From the NCBI RefSeq assembly GCF_027943255.1, contig NC_072896.1, positions 35,366,501 through 35,430,500 of the forward strand: a stretch of 64,000 nt of DNA. Direction: 5' to 3'. The stretch is from Anastrepha obliqua (lineage: Eukaryota > Arthropoda > Insecta > Diptera > Tephritidae). Position 1 is the stretch's first letter. Every line of letters starts with the position of its first letter. Below the pieces are notes generated by a model. That model saw only the letters and a program-made list of their open reading frames with translations. It had not been told where the DNA came from and did not search any database. Position numbers and translations under genes: made by a program. Positions 12,368-23,121 of the stretch are shown here, piece after piece.

Positions 12368-12838
12368 TTAGATTGGGCAAAAAAATTAATTATTTTTCGG
12401 TAAAATTTTTGCGTAAATGGCTTAAAACTGTTTTATGGCCGATCTTTATCTCATGGGAGGTGCTAAAACTACTAACCTGTTAGCCAACTTCGATTATTTC
12501 TGTGATTTAATCGACATTATCTACATTTTCTTTAACATAAAAAATGACTGAACGGAATGGAAAGACTAATACGATTTCAGAGGCCTGGCTTGTATTTTCG
12601 ACTTTATCAAAGAAAAACTGTAAAATGTATCGAATTTCCTCTTTGTTGAATTCCATTGTTAACACCCTGTAACTCACACTGAATGGAACAAACAAAAAAC
12701 AATGAACGAATTTTTTTAGTGTGAAATGTCACCTTGACAACAAGCAACAACTTTAAGTTGTTTGATCGATACTTTAGGAGTTATCGAACACTACAGCTAT
12801 CAACCGAGAAAATAATGGAATTCTTTCCGCCAAACTAA
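12368..12838 (-). mobile_element. Internally deleted mariner (471 bp)
   Basis: The ends are TTAGATTGGGCAAAAAAATT on the left and the inverted TTAGTTTGGCGGAAAGAATT on the right, with TA at 12366-12367 and 12839-12840. The minus strand holds only the transposase N-terminus, MEFNKEEIRYILQFFFDK followed by SQASEIV. It then jumps to a KENVDNVD-like piece before the 3' terminal repeat, so the whole catalytic domain is lost. The N-terminal sequence and 3' terminus resemble those of the fragment at 49318-49717, suggesting one subfamily. Confidence 0.82.
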
Positions 12839-13668
12839 TATTTGCCACAACTGCAGTGTCTCCTATCATTACATTTATTTATTATATTTTAGAGTAATAA
12901 TTATGAATGTTTGTTATTAAAAATGTCCAACATACCTGAGTAAACTGGTTACAAACAAACCATTCCTTTTTATATTAATTTAATTTTATCAATCAAATTT
13001 TCATCCATATTCTACTGCTATTATTTCGCACACAGTTGTATGTACGCTTTGCTTACTCAACAACAACACAACTCTTTGTATGTTGTATACTATAAGTGTG
13101 TATGTTCATCTCTGAAGGCATTCTGAGTCTTTATATTTGTTTTGACCTCATGACTTCAAACTCCCAAGTATTCGTAGTGCAAAGTGTTGGGAAAGCATTT
13201 TATGTAAATTATTCTACGCACACAAATTCTCGTACATGTGTGCGTGTGAGTTAACTGTGCTTGTGTGCATTTCTATGCATTCGCTTATACATATCTGAAT
13301 TTAAATTTGATTTTTGTTATTAAATTTATTGCTTAATCGTTTAATAGAATTAATTGATTGTAGTTCAATTTCAGGAAATTTTGGGATTTGTGCATCGAAT
13401 AACTAAAAATACAAAAGCAAGGATTTCCATACAATTTTATGATATTTTAGTACACTTTTTTGCAGAGAGAAGTTTAATGTTTGACAGCAGTGAAAGCAGA
13501 GATAGTACTTTTGTTATTCCGGTCACTTATCCCATAGGGAGATGATGAATAGACGTAGGACTTTCTTCAGCTATCATTCGTCCAATATCGTACAAGGGTA
13601 TTTCATGTCTTGTCTGCTATCTAACCTTTTGATGACACTCGATTTAAACAAATACTTGCAGGAAGATA
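12839..13668. other. Spacer without recognised features
   Basis: AT-rich sequence with short TGTG tracts near 13200-13270. The small ORFs at 13354-13545 and 13542-13778 show no domain, and the second runs into the next transposon. Confidence 0.4.
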
Positions 13669-14119
13669 CTGGGTTGCGCATATTCGACGGACCCATGTAT
13701 TTTTTTAACCCATTCCAATCGACGAGGCTTGTCCGCAGGCAACAATCTTTGCGTCAATTGAATCTTATACGGGAATAAATGCAAATCAATGCGGATAATT
13801 CGTTGTAAAGTGGTCCGAGCAATGCCCAACTGCTGAGAATGCCGATTTTGGGATGTCCTTGGCGACCTCTCAACACTAGTCCATACAAGAGCAATATTCT
13901 CATCCGATCGCCTTGGTCGGTTTTGATTTGGCCTCTTTGGATTAGAAAGAGCATCACCAGTCGAAAACCTTTCGTACAAACGTTTAATGGTGTTCTTAGA
14001 AGGCGCACTTTTCACATTATTTAATTTTTTATACGCACGTTGAGTTTACACAATTGACTTCTTTTGTTGAATGTAAATTTCACAATTTTGGAGTGCTCGC
14101 GTGGCGTGTACTGTTCCAT
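13669..14119 (-). pseudogene. Transposase DNA-binding domain without catalytic domain
   Basis: The start reads MEQYTPREHSKIVKF at 14119. After a frame break comes KSAPSKNTIKRLYERFSTGD, then a basic linker, then SQQLGIARTTLQRIIRIDL and PYKIQLTQRLLPADKPRRLE. These match the paired helix-turn-helix region of mariner-like transposases of the rosa/DD41D-like type, as I recall that group. The open frame 13644-14015 continues into the terminal repeat. With no DDE/D residues it could at most bind element ends; whether it is expressed is unknown. Confidence 0.78.
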
Positions 14120-14232
14120 GCTAAAAATCGGTTGGACTGACGCTTCCAATGCGGTATGTCATTAAGCGATCTGACGTCTCTTTTAAAAGATACAGGGTTG
14201 CCAGATGGGTCCGTCGAATATGGGCAACCCTG
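13669..14232 (-). mobile_element. Internally deleted mariner-like element (564 bp)
   Basis: The left end starts CTGGGTTGCGCATATTCGAC and the right end inverts to CAGGGTTGCCCATATTCGAC. The terminal repeats are about 28 bp and are flanked by TA at 13667-13668 and 14233-14234. The coding part retains only the N-terminal DNA-binding region of the transposase and then goes almost directly into the 3' terminal repeat. The right terminus contains a second short inverted copy of GGGTTGCC near 14196. Confidence 0.87.
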
Positions 14233-14889
14233 TAGTCGGAAGCCTGCATTTTTAGTGAAATCGTTTCCCTTTCTTTGGAGTTTCCAAGGGTGAAGCTGTG
14301 TTCAAACACACATACTATACTCCAAATATGTCGCACGAACTGCTTGTTCAAACCTCTTCTAAGAGGTATTGTTAGAGCCTAGTGACTGAAAGGTAGCTCG
14401 GCTATCAATTACTTGACATATAGAGAGAATTTTTGAGACTGACAAAAAGCTCCTTTAGTACTAACATTTCAGCCTGAATGTCTTTGTAGTTTTTAGATTT
14501 TAGGGATGTAAAGTTTTCGGTTTTTCAATTCCGGGATTTTCGGGATGACGTTATTATCATACATTCCTGAGCTCCTGAGATTTAGATTTTCTTTATTTTG
14601 CATCTTCTTAGCTGGAAAAAATTGCATCAATATTGTTTGAGAAGCTCTCTTTTTTTATTAGAAAGAAAAGAACTAAAGAGACAAATTCAATGTTTTTTCT
14701 TTTTTTGCTATAAAAGGGGATTTTTCTGTCTTGGCTTCATGTACGAAGCTTCAAATCGCTTGACTATTTTTCAATAATCCTGGAATTGTCGGAATCCCGA
14801 AATCCGATACCGAAATCCCGCGATGTCGAAACTGACGTTCCTAGTAAGTAGAAGTAAATGTAAGCTTAAGTTCAAGATCCTTTAGGGCG
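14233..14889. other. Spacer without recognised features
   Basis: No gene seen. GGGATTTTCGGG-like and TCCCGAAATCCCG-like motifs at 14530-14545 and 14795-14825 form an inverted pair, which may mark another decayed element. Confidence 0.35.
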
Positions 14890-15790
14890 TCACTTGCGGT
14901 GCGATCCTTGTGGGTTCCATTCCAGTGCCATTCTATTTATGTCGGTCGCTGGCTTGCGCAATAATCCAATTCCATTTCCATTTGCGCTCTCGTATTTCAA
15001 TGTCAATTGGTTTTTGCCTGCTTCGGTTGAGTAGTTGTTCGTTTGAAATCCAATTGTCGGGCCACCAGATACGGAGAACTGTTCTTAGGCATCGGTTCAC
15101 AAATGTCTGCAGCTTTCGCACTGCAGATACGCACGGGGGGATTTAACATTCGAATTAAAAATTTGTAGTTTGTTACGCGTTGTCAGCTGTTTGGAAAATC
15201 ACATATTTTTTGAGATTTGCAAAAGCTGTTTTTTTGATTCCCACATCGATATCGTCTTGCTCTACCGTCCAGGGTAGTTTTACTTCCTAGATAAGCGGAG
15301 CTGTTTGCATTATCAATGCGTTCCTCATAAATTGAGAAGCGGTTTTGTGGCAAATTATAGATTTCCATGGACTTCGTTTTCTCGACATTGATTCGTAGTC
15401 CAAAGTTGTTGGCTTCGAAGCTTAGGTCATTAAGTTTGTTCTGGTCGGTTTACTAAGGTCTTCTAAATGCCTCTATGCTGTTAGGATTCCAGAGAATTGC
15501 CTTGCCTGAGTATAGAGGGTCGTCAATGACTATTATAAACAAGAAGAGGGAATAGTTAATTCGTACACCCCTGTTTAACAATTTCAATAGCCTCGGAGAG
15601 CAGACCGTCGTTTAGCACTCGGCATTTGAATTTCAAATATTGGGCTTAAATAATACCAGAGATTTTATGTGAGACTTTCCTCTCTTAAGGGCGCCCCAGA
15701 TGTTTTGATGTCGCAGCCTATCGAAAGTCTTCTCAAAGAGCACAAAGTCGACGTGAAGGGGCTCCTGCAATTCATTTACTGTTCTGCAAT
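14890..15790 (-). pseudogene. RTE-like LINE reverse-transcriptase remnant
   Basis: Reading the minus strand from 15790 down, blocks of a reverse transcriptase appear in correct order. LHVDFVLFEKTFDRLRHQNI (palm motif) is followed by GALKR, then VYELTIPS/FLFIIVIDDPLYSGKA-like sequence, then KLNDLSFEANNFGLRINVEK with TKSMEI. Next is AYLGS, and finally KLQTFVNRCLRTVLRIWWPD, ISNEQLLNR and IEIRERKW. This order is typical of RTE/BovB-type elements. Frameshifts and stops break it. The 5' endonuclease domain and the 3' terminus are not seen. Confidence 0.78.
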
Positions 15791-15794
15791 GTTT

Positions 15795-15955
15795 TATAAT
15801 TTTATATCCCCTCTGAATGGCAAAAAATTAGTTTTTTAGGAGGATTTTTTTAATAGCGGCGATACACTCGGGGGGTTTGCCAGTTCCTGCCGAGGAGTGA
15901 CTGCTATAAGCGAAACTATTTTCTATAATTTAGTGTTTCATGGCCATAATGTATA
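15795..15955 (-). mobile_element. SINE body fragment
   Basis: The minus strand carries the body segment CTCGGCAGGAACTGGCAAAC and a GAGTGTAT block seen in the fuller SINE copy at 20694-21016. The tRNA-like head is absent or too decayed to see. Confidence 0.6.
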
Positions 15956-17911
15956 TCTTGTAGTCACGCAGAAACCCATCGGCTACGGCGGCCACCGCAC
16001 TGGAAAGTGCTCTTTCTCAAATTTCACAACCTAATACAGATTTTAAGATACTTTCTGCTCATAGAGCAACGCATATTGCTGGTTTAGGGAGTAATCAATG
16101 AAATAATTATTTCGAAAAAAAAAAATTCTTGCATTTTTACTTGCCTATGGGAAACTACAATTCTTCTGTGTCTCAGCTTCAATTCTTTCAATATAAAAAA
16201 CGGCCTGCAAAGCTGTCTCAACTTATCCCTGTGGTCTAGTGATATTCAGTATTCGACTGTACTCAATGGGTTTACTACAAAATAAGGGGAAAAAATATAT
16301 CGTCATGATCTGTCTTTCTGCCTCTCAATATCCTTTGGCAGAAAGGCGGTGCGACTGGTCGCGTAAAAGGTTTCATATTTACGCTTTTTTGTATTTTACT
16401 GGCCAGCCCTCATTATTGCCTTTTATTATCTGGCTGGTTATTTGTCTCGTTGTGGGGTCGCATGCGCACAGTTTTGGGCGTCACCACCTGCAACGTTTCG
16501 TTGGTGATTCGTCGTTGGTGTGCATTAAACATTTTCACTAATTTTTATTTTTGACTGAGCTTTCATGCGACAAGCCAATAAGTTGCATACGCATTTTCAA
16601 TTTTTTAACTTTCATGTTTTTTGTTTTTTGTTTAAGGCTCTTTATGTGCATTTTTAAGCATGCATATACTCGTGCACACCCATACATGCATACCTATGTG
16701 TATATGTGCATATATAAAATTGATGCATTCTGCTGCAATTGGCCCAGCTCCTTTCCCAGCCCGTTTCGCGTAACTCAACCAAACTTCATTGGCATTAATT
16801 TGCTGAATTTTCATGCCGCTTTTTATTTTCGTTATTTTCATTGTGTGTGCATGCCCAAAAAAATGCATATATTTATTTTCACGTTGGCTCTTATGAAGTA
16901 CTATAATTTTTCGCTTCTGATTTCTATTTTATTTTTTGAATTTTTTAAATTTTAATGCAAAACCGTGTTTTACTTTACACTCTTTTATTAATTTTATTTT
17001 CTTGTTTTTGATGAAATTGTTAATATGCGGTCATATGCATGTATGTGTATGTGTGTGCATATGTGTGTGTATGCGATATACCTCATATATATCTACTTAA
17101 GTGCGAATGTATTGTGTCTGTGTACTGCCATTCTTATGTACTTATGCGTTTTACCAGGTCCATTCTGCCTTTGCCATCGCTTTCCGCATTCCCATTCGCT
17201 GCTTTCCAGCCTCCGCCTCTTTTGGTGTTTTCTACTTTTTTTTAATATTTATTTTTTTCCTTTTCCTTTTTTTGGCGCGAAATGCAAATGTATGTACTTT
17301 TAAATTAAAAATTGCATTGTGGCAAATATTTATATTTTTTTGCCGCATCACAGCATCACAGCATATAAATGAATGCACTCGTAATAATAATTACTCTACT
17401 CTTTTTCTCTCCATTTCCCATTGCCGTTGTTTTTCAACCAAAGGCCAATTCAACTTTCAACTGTTTCCTTTTTTGTGTGCGCATATTTTTATGCATTCAT
17501 CTGAAATTGTAATTAAGAGCTTAAAAATGTAATAAAACATGAATGCACGAGCAGTATTGAGCGCGTTTGTTGTTTTATGTCGTTTTTTTTTCGGGGTTTT
17601 TTTCGGTTTTTTTTTGTTTGAATGCTGTGCTCATCCGATTCAGAATTATGAGTTCTTTAATGGCATCGGGTTGGGCATTTTTATGACTGGACATATTTTT
17701 AGATATAAATAATTCTTTGTGGCATCCTAGTAGTCGTACGTACGTACTTTATCGCTATTCGATAAATTCGCAACTACTGGCACTTCCTCCTAAATCTTCA
17801 GGCTTAAACTGTAACTATAATTGAAAAATAAAACTGAAAAGCAAAAACCTTTTTCAAAGATTGCAAGGCGCCTTACTTAAAAATGGCACACATTGCAACT
17901 CTACACTTAGA
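15956..17911. other. Microsatellite-rich non-coding stretch
   Basis: TATGTGTATGTG-type tracts lie at 16660-16715 and 17030-17080. Overlapping ORFs of 68-143 codons at 16239-17532 follow composition, and none has a recognisable domain. No gene is supported. Confidence 0.45.
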
Positions 17912-18990
17912 TAAGAAGGTAGGTAGGTAGAAGCGATTGGTAGTCGGTCTCTAAACTAACTCACTGTGACCGTCTCCGGACTGACAGGCTACCACAGTAG
18001 TCTGCTACTCCTCATTTAACCATTTTTTTTAGGGAGGTGGAAGTGACTGAAGTATCAATCTGGCACTGCCCAACTAGCACTAAAGCGCCATTTTGATAAA
18101 ATTATAAGACCTCCAACAGAGAGATATCTACAGCCAACCAGAGCTGCTGATGTAACGGAGAAGGTAGATAGGTTTAGGTTGGAGCACTGCCCCAGGCTGT
18201 CGAAGAGAGGGACACCTAGTGATCTTAAGCGCCTGCCTATCAAACCCGGACATTTACAGAGAAAGTGCTCAACGGTCTCCTTCTCTGAAAAGTCGCAACA
18301 GCTTCTGCAATGGGGATTAAATGGTAAACTAAGCTTTTCTGCTTGAGTGCCGATCGTCCAATGACCGATAAACTACGAGGTTGGGAATTGAGTGGAATGG
18401 AATACTTTGAAGGACTTTCTGAGTCCTGCGTCTATTATTTTGTTTTAAGTGCAAACCCTTGGATCTGGCTGACACTGATATCCCTAAGGTCATTCAAGAA
18501 CGACGAGCCAATGTATCTCAGCCTAGTGACATGCCGCGCAGGACAGTGACAGAGAAAATGTTTGACACATTTTCCCTCCTCTTCATTCTTGCGACTTTTG
18601 CAATAGAGGTACGTTCACTTTTTGAGCATATCGACCAAGGAGACAGTGGTCTGTGATCAAAGCAACTAACATAGAGACGTTTTTCCTCATCCAATTAAGT
18701 AGTCTTGCCTTTGTGCGCCTGCCGTCCTCTGTGGCATTACTTGTCAGACAATTAACCCCATTCGTTTTAGGTGCAAGGGGCATTGTCATGCAGTTTGTAG
18801 GCTAAGAGGAGTATACCTACCATCTTCATATCAAGAGTAAGGCGAGTGGTAGCGCACTCTCTCGCTAATTTGACTACTGCCTTACAATTCCCTGGTATGT
18901 CAATATGCCCTAGTATATCTCTTTAAGAGATACCCGACATTTGCGAGCAATGCTGTGTCAATCCCACCAAAAGATTTAATCACCGCTTGG
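17912..18990 (-). pseudogene. LINE RNase H and C-terminal remnant with 3' end
   Basis: On the minus strand, from 18990 down, comes the RNase H and C-terminal region of an I/Jockey-group LINE. ADELARKG-like sequence near 18860 comes first. It is followed by GRRTKARLLNWMRKNVSMLV, ALITDHCLLGRYAQKVNVPL, then CRSC and SEKETVEHFLCKCPGL (the C-C-H-C zinc-knuckle-like cluster). RSLGVPLFDSLGQ closes the coding part. It is interrupted by stops and frame changes. The presumed 3' UTR ends near the GGTAGGTAGGTAG tract at 17918. Confidence 0.75.
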
Positions 18991-19309
18991 CTAACAGAAT
19001 AAATATAGACACTCTACCTCTAATGCTCTTTCTTTGTTCATGGACTTGAAACATATCCCGCCACATGTACACACTGCGACCGCATAGCACCTCAACATTC
19101 GAGTCAGTATAGACGCTTTTTCTTTTATTTTCGATTGCTCATTATTTTTGTATACAAGCATAGCTGATTGTCTAACAACAACCCCATAAATACAACTTTC
19201 AAATTGTATACAAAAATTAGAAAAATTCCACAAACTTTTGATCACAATTCCAGAGTTTTTAATTAGAATTTGTGTAAAAAATTGTATTATGCAATTTTAT
19301 AGCTTATTA
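18991..19309. other. Spacer without recognised features
   Basis: The 84-codon minus ORF at 18991-19245 has no recognisable motif. It borders the LINE remnant and may include its upstream part. Confidence 0.35.
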
Positions 19310-19736
19310 AATTTTAGTATAACAAAGTGCAACTTTGAAGTTCCTAAAAAATCTCGCTGAATTTCTATAATTATTTTGCTGGCAGACTTACGCATTTTCT
19401 CCATGTAACGAATGCTCGCCACTTTTTAATATAGAAGAAAAAAAAAAATGCCAAAAATCAACGGTATTTTATAGTCACTTGAAACTTGCACTTTGTTATA
19501 CTGAAATTCATGGAGCTAATAAAAGCTGCATACTCGAAGTTTTTCTAAAAACTCTGACAGCTGAAGAAAAATTTGAAATTTTGATGAAATTTGTTAAATT
19601 TTTTTAAATTTTGTACCAAGTTTGAAACTTTGAGTTATATTGTTTTAGTTGTGGTATAAACTATATTTTTATAAAAAATAAAAATAAACCAAAAAAATTT
19701 TGCAAAATGCCGTGCTACTATTATTATAAACAGAGT
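19310..19736. repeat. Right-end copy of the AATAATAGCAGC-type repeat family
   Basis: An inverted pair, TTTTAGTATAACAAAGTGCA at 19312-19331 and its complement at about 19484-19505, opens the segment. The sequence from about 19480 to 19736 matches 22700-22985 at many positions, including CTATATTTTTATAAAAAAT. It ends in GCTACTATTATTATAAACAG, which resembles the right terminus of the element at 52473-54783. Confidence 0.6.
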
Positions 19737-20693
19737 TGTATTTTTTTATCTCGTCACTATTGAAATTCTCAGTCCTTAAGAAAATGCAAAATCCTTTTTT
19801 TTTAATTCTGACTATACCCAACCCCATAATAGAAAATTTCATCTTCAGAGGCCTTAGATTGAAAAAGTGTTTTCTTCCACGCACTTTAATATTCAGGCAC
19901 CTTTTGTGCCAGGTTTAAGTCCACTCATCAAATATAAAACTAAAACATTATCATTAATTGTCTGTGTCGTTGGTTTTTGAATACTAAAATTTTTATCCTC
20001 CAAATATTTGCTGAGTTTCTTAGACTGAACGAACTTTCTGAGAGATATACCATCCAATACAGTTAATCGTACAGTCGCGGCCAAGTGACTTAACACATTG
20101 GAGTTTTTGGTGAAGTAGAGGCCGAAATTAGTTTTTTAAGTATATTAAAAATATTAATTATCGTGAAAAAAATTGGTTTATGTTACATGTTTTATAAAAA
20201 AACAGCATTTTGATAGGGAAAAATACTTTTTTAATCAAAAAATAGTTGTAATAAAAAAAGCAATATTTTTTTAAGGGTAAGGGGTAGAGACCCGAAAAAA
20301 TGATGATTCTCAATGATTTTTTTGTTACTCAATTGCTTTACAAAAATAAAATAAAAATAAATAAATAATAAATTATGTTTCGACTTGACCTTAGCGAAAT
20401 TTAAAAAAAAAAGGAGAAATAATTGTAAAAGTTTCGCTGTTTGTATGGAGCCCGTTTCTCTAGAAGCCCCTTGCGGTGATCATCACAAGTGCGTGAAGAT
20501 TCATCTAAATTCAATCGGACAAGAGAAATTCGTTTTACTAATAGATAATCTTATGCCTGATCGAAGTTTATTTTCAAAACTAACAGATTGGCGGCCTCAG
20601 GAATATTTTTCAGATTTCGAGAAAAAAATTTACAAATAACTGTTTGAAAAAAATAGAAATTTTGAAAAAAATTTCAAAAGCAGTATACATTTT

Positions 20694-21016
20694 GTATACA
20701 TACATGGCGGCCGCCGTAGCCGAATGGGTTGGTGCGTGATCACCGTTCGGAATTCACTGAGAGGTCGTTGGTTCGAATCTCGGTGAAAGCAAAATTAATA
20801 AAAACATTTTTCTAATAGCGGTCGCCCCTCGGCAGGCAATGGCAAACCTCCGAGTGTATTTCTGCCATGAAAAAGCTCCTCATAAAAATATCTGCCGTTC
20901 GGAGTCGGCTTGAAACTGTAGGTCCCTCCATTTGTGGAACAACACCAAGACGCACACCACAAATAGGAGGAGGAGCTCGGCCAAACACCTAACAGAAGTG
21001 TACGCGCCAATTATTT
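20694..21016 (+). mobile_element. tRNA-derived SINE with target duplication
   Basis: The head contains RNA polymerase III promoter boxes: box A-like TAGCCGAATGGGTTGG at 20717-20732 and box B-like GGTTCGAATCTC at 20770-20781, spaced as in a tRNA gene. The body carries CCCCTCGGCAGGCAATGGCA, a GTCGGCTTGAAACTG block and GGAGGAGCTCGGCC. It ends ACGCGCCAATTATTT. A 12-bp direct repeat AGTATACATTTT flanks it at 20682-20693 and 21017-21028. The homologous repeat copy at about 51255-51275 lacks the insertion, giving an empty site. Related copies lie at 15795, 25600, 34397 and 44733. Confidence 0.85.
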
Positions 21017-21499
21017 AGTATACATTTTATTGAAATCTACCAAGCAGTTTTTAAGTTAAAGCGATCACCAGGGCAAAAAACGTACAATAGTTTCGAGAAA
21101 AATGCATTTTAAGTTTTGCTATCGATTTATGAAGCGCCTGAGCGGCTTTTGTTAATTGTTGAATAACTCGAAAAGTATTTGTCGCCTCCACTTCAAATTT
21201 TCACACACTTAGTTAAGATATTATACTTTAAGAAAATGCAAAAACAAAAAATCCAATTTTTTGAAAACTCTAACCCCTAATCCCATAAATAAAAAAAATA
21301 TCATTATCATGAGAAGAAATGTTTATGTTAAATGAGAATAAATGTAGTAATGTTCAAGGCTTTGTCAGAAAAAATATATGATGACTTCTTGAAACAGAAA
21401 AATTATATATTTTTTTTTAACAAATTATAGTATGAAACTTCCAAAAAAAATTCAATTCAGAAGAATTCCAGAAAACATATGTAAATTAATTGAATTTTA

Positions 21500-22215
21500 A
21501 AGCTGCTATTAAAGCAATAATGACTGTAATGACTAGCTCGGAATGCGTGCAACGCTGTAGATCCAAAACGGACGAGCTCTGCGAGAATAGACAGGCCACA
21601 ATTTACTGGGCACCAGGGCACAAGGGAAAGAGGGAAATGAGAGAGTTGACGAGCTTGCTAAGGTTAAGGCAGGCACCCGCTTGCCTAGAATGAGTACGTC
21701 GAACATATATCCCTCAATCTCAGTTTTGAGTTTTGAAGACGGAACTACATAGACAAAGAACTAACTCTAGATGCAAAGTCTATATGGGAAGCCTCGACCT
21801 GCTACAGGATTGCCAAAGTAATGCTGAGAACTTGCAACACGAAAATAACCAACTTTCTTTTATCACTCCCAAGGATGGAATGTAAAATATTAGTTGGTGC
21901 ACTGACGGGACATTGTCTCACTCCATAGCAGGCAGCTAAAATTGGTTTGGTTCAGAACGACGCGAATAACTAATGCGAAGATGAAAGGGGTACGTTAGAG
22001 CACCTCTTTTGCCACTGTTCTGCTCCAGGCAGAGCTCCTTACTACTGCTTGTAATCGGTATACTTTTCATCTCTGAATGATATTCCTGACAAAAGATGAA
22101 ACATCATATTAAATCTCGACAAAACATGCATCACAAACTATGTTCAACACCACTCCAATAACACTGCGAACCCTTGTGATCTATGTGAGATCTATTCAGA
22201 TCAGCCAGATATACC
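21500..22215 (+). pseudogene. LINE RNase H / C-terminal remnant
   Basis: The plus strand encodes AAIKAIMTVMTSSECVQRCR, then QATIYWAPGHKGKRE with a degraded ADELAK block. Across frame breaks follow WEASTCYRIAKV, CKILVGALTGHC and GTLEHLFCHCSAPGRAP. This is the RNase H plus zinc-cluster C-terminus of an I/Jockey-group LINE. The end CCTAACCTAATCTAAC at about 22207 looks like the family's 3' terminus. Stops are frequent, so it is inactive. Confidence 0.75.
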
Positions 22216-23121
22216 TAACCTAATCTAACATAATTGAATTTTACTCAACTTTTCCTGTATTATCGGTATTTCAATAATGTAAAAACGTATAAAAAACCTA
22301 TAGATCTATATGCTAAAAATTATTTTGGGGTTTTCTTCAGAGAGGTGTAAGCTTTCATTCACCTTTGGTTTCATCAAATACGAAAACATAAACCTCCATT
22401 TCGCATCACTGTGTAATTTGTAAAGTGCTTTTCTTCCATTTTCATTATTAAAATTTAGCAGGTTAATTGAAGCAGCACGAGTGACAGTTTTGTGGCCGTT
22501 ATGAATCGTTTGTCAAAAGTGATGAATTTTTGACCGACGAGCATCTTTCGCTAATGAGACAGTCACATTAAATTTAGATGAATGCTTAAGGAATGAACTT
22601 AAAAAAACATTATTTCCTGGATGTTGTGAAGTTTCTTCCATATAAAGCACATTATCGGAGGAATTTTTTATGAGATCCACTAAATGCAAAAAAAAAAGTT
22701 TCAAAAATCAGGGTAATTTTTGCGTCATTTCAAACTTCACTTTATTATCGAATACTAAAATTGATTGAGCTATAAAATTGCATACTCAGAAGTTCCCTAA
22801 GAATTCTGATTAAGAAGTTAAACATTTTTTTTTAATTCGTTGAATTTTTGTGAATTTTGAACAAAGTTTGGAACCATGATTTATGCGGTTTTTGTTACAA
22901 AATTTACTATATTTTTATAAAAAATGAACGAAAATATTTATCATGGAAAATATTGCGAATATTATTACAAGATGACTTCTTTTGCTTCTTAGAAAAAAAA
23001 GTTATCGTTAAAAGATAACGTGACTTAATTGAGTGAGCACAAGTGTACGTGAAAAGAAATAAAAATTATATTCATTTCGGTGCTACAATGCGTACTAAAC
23101 TTAATTTTAATCGTGCATGTA

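Larger units (their letters stand above)
20073..22990. repeat. Dispersed repeat copy A, split by a SINE and a LINE
   Basis: The left edge ACAGTCGCGGCCAAGTGACT resembles a Tc1-type terminus. From about 20276 to 21290 the sequence matches 50941-51500 over several hundred bases, including CCCGAAAAAATGATGATT, GTGATCATCACAAGT, CAATCGGACAAGAGAAATT and GAAATCTACCAAGC. The match is broken only by the SINE at 20694-21016. A LINE remnant occupies 21500-22215, and the right part (22700-22990) repeats 19480-19736. That all of this is one element is inference. Confidence 0.5.

Noticed and set aside
16551..17532. ORFs of 92-143 codons on the plus strand
   Set aside because: Several frames overlap, composition is dominated by TATGTG and T-rich tracts, and no domain or splice structure is visible.
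20711..20790. Possible tRNA gene
   Set aside because: It has A and B boxes, but the sequence is the head of a SINE: a body, tail and target duplication follow and related copies occur nearby. I could not fold a convincing cloverleaf.
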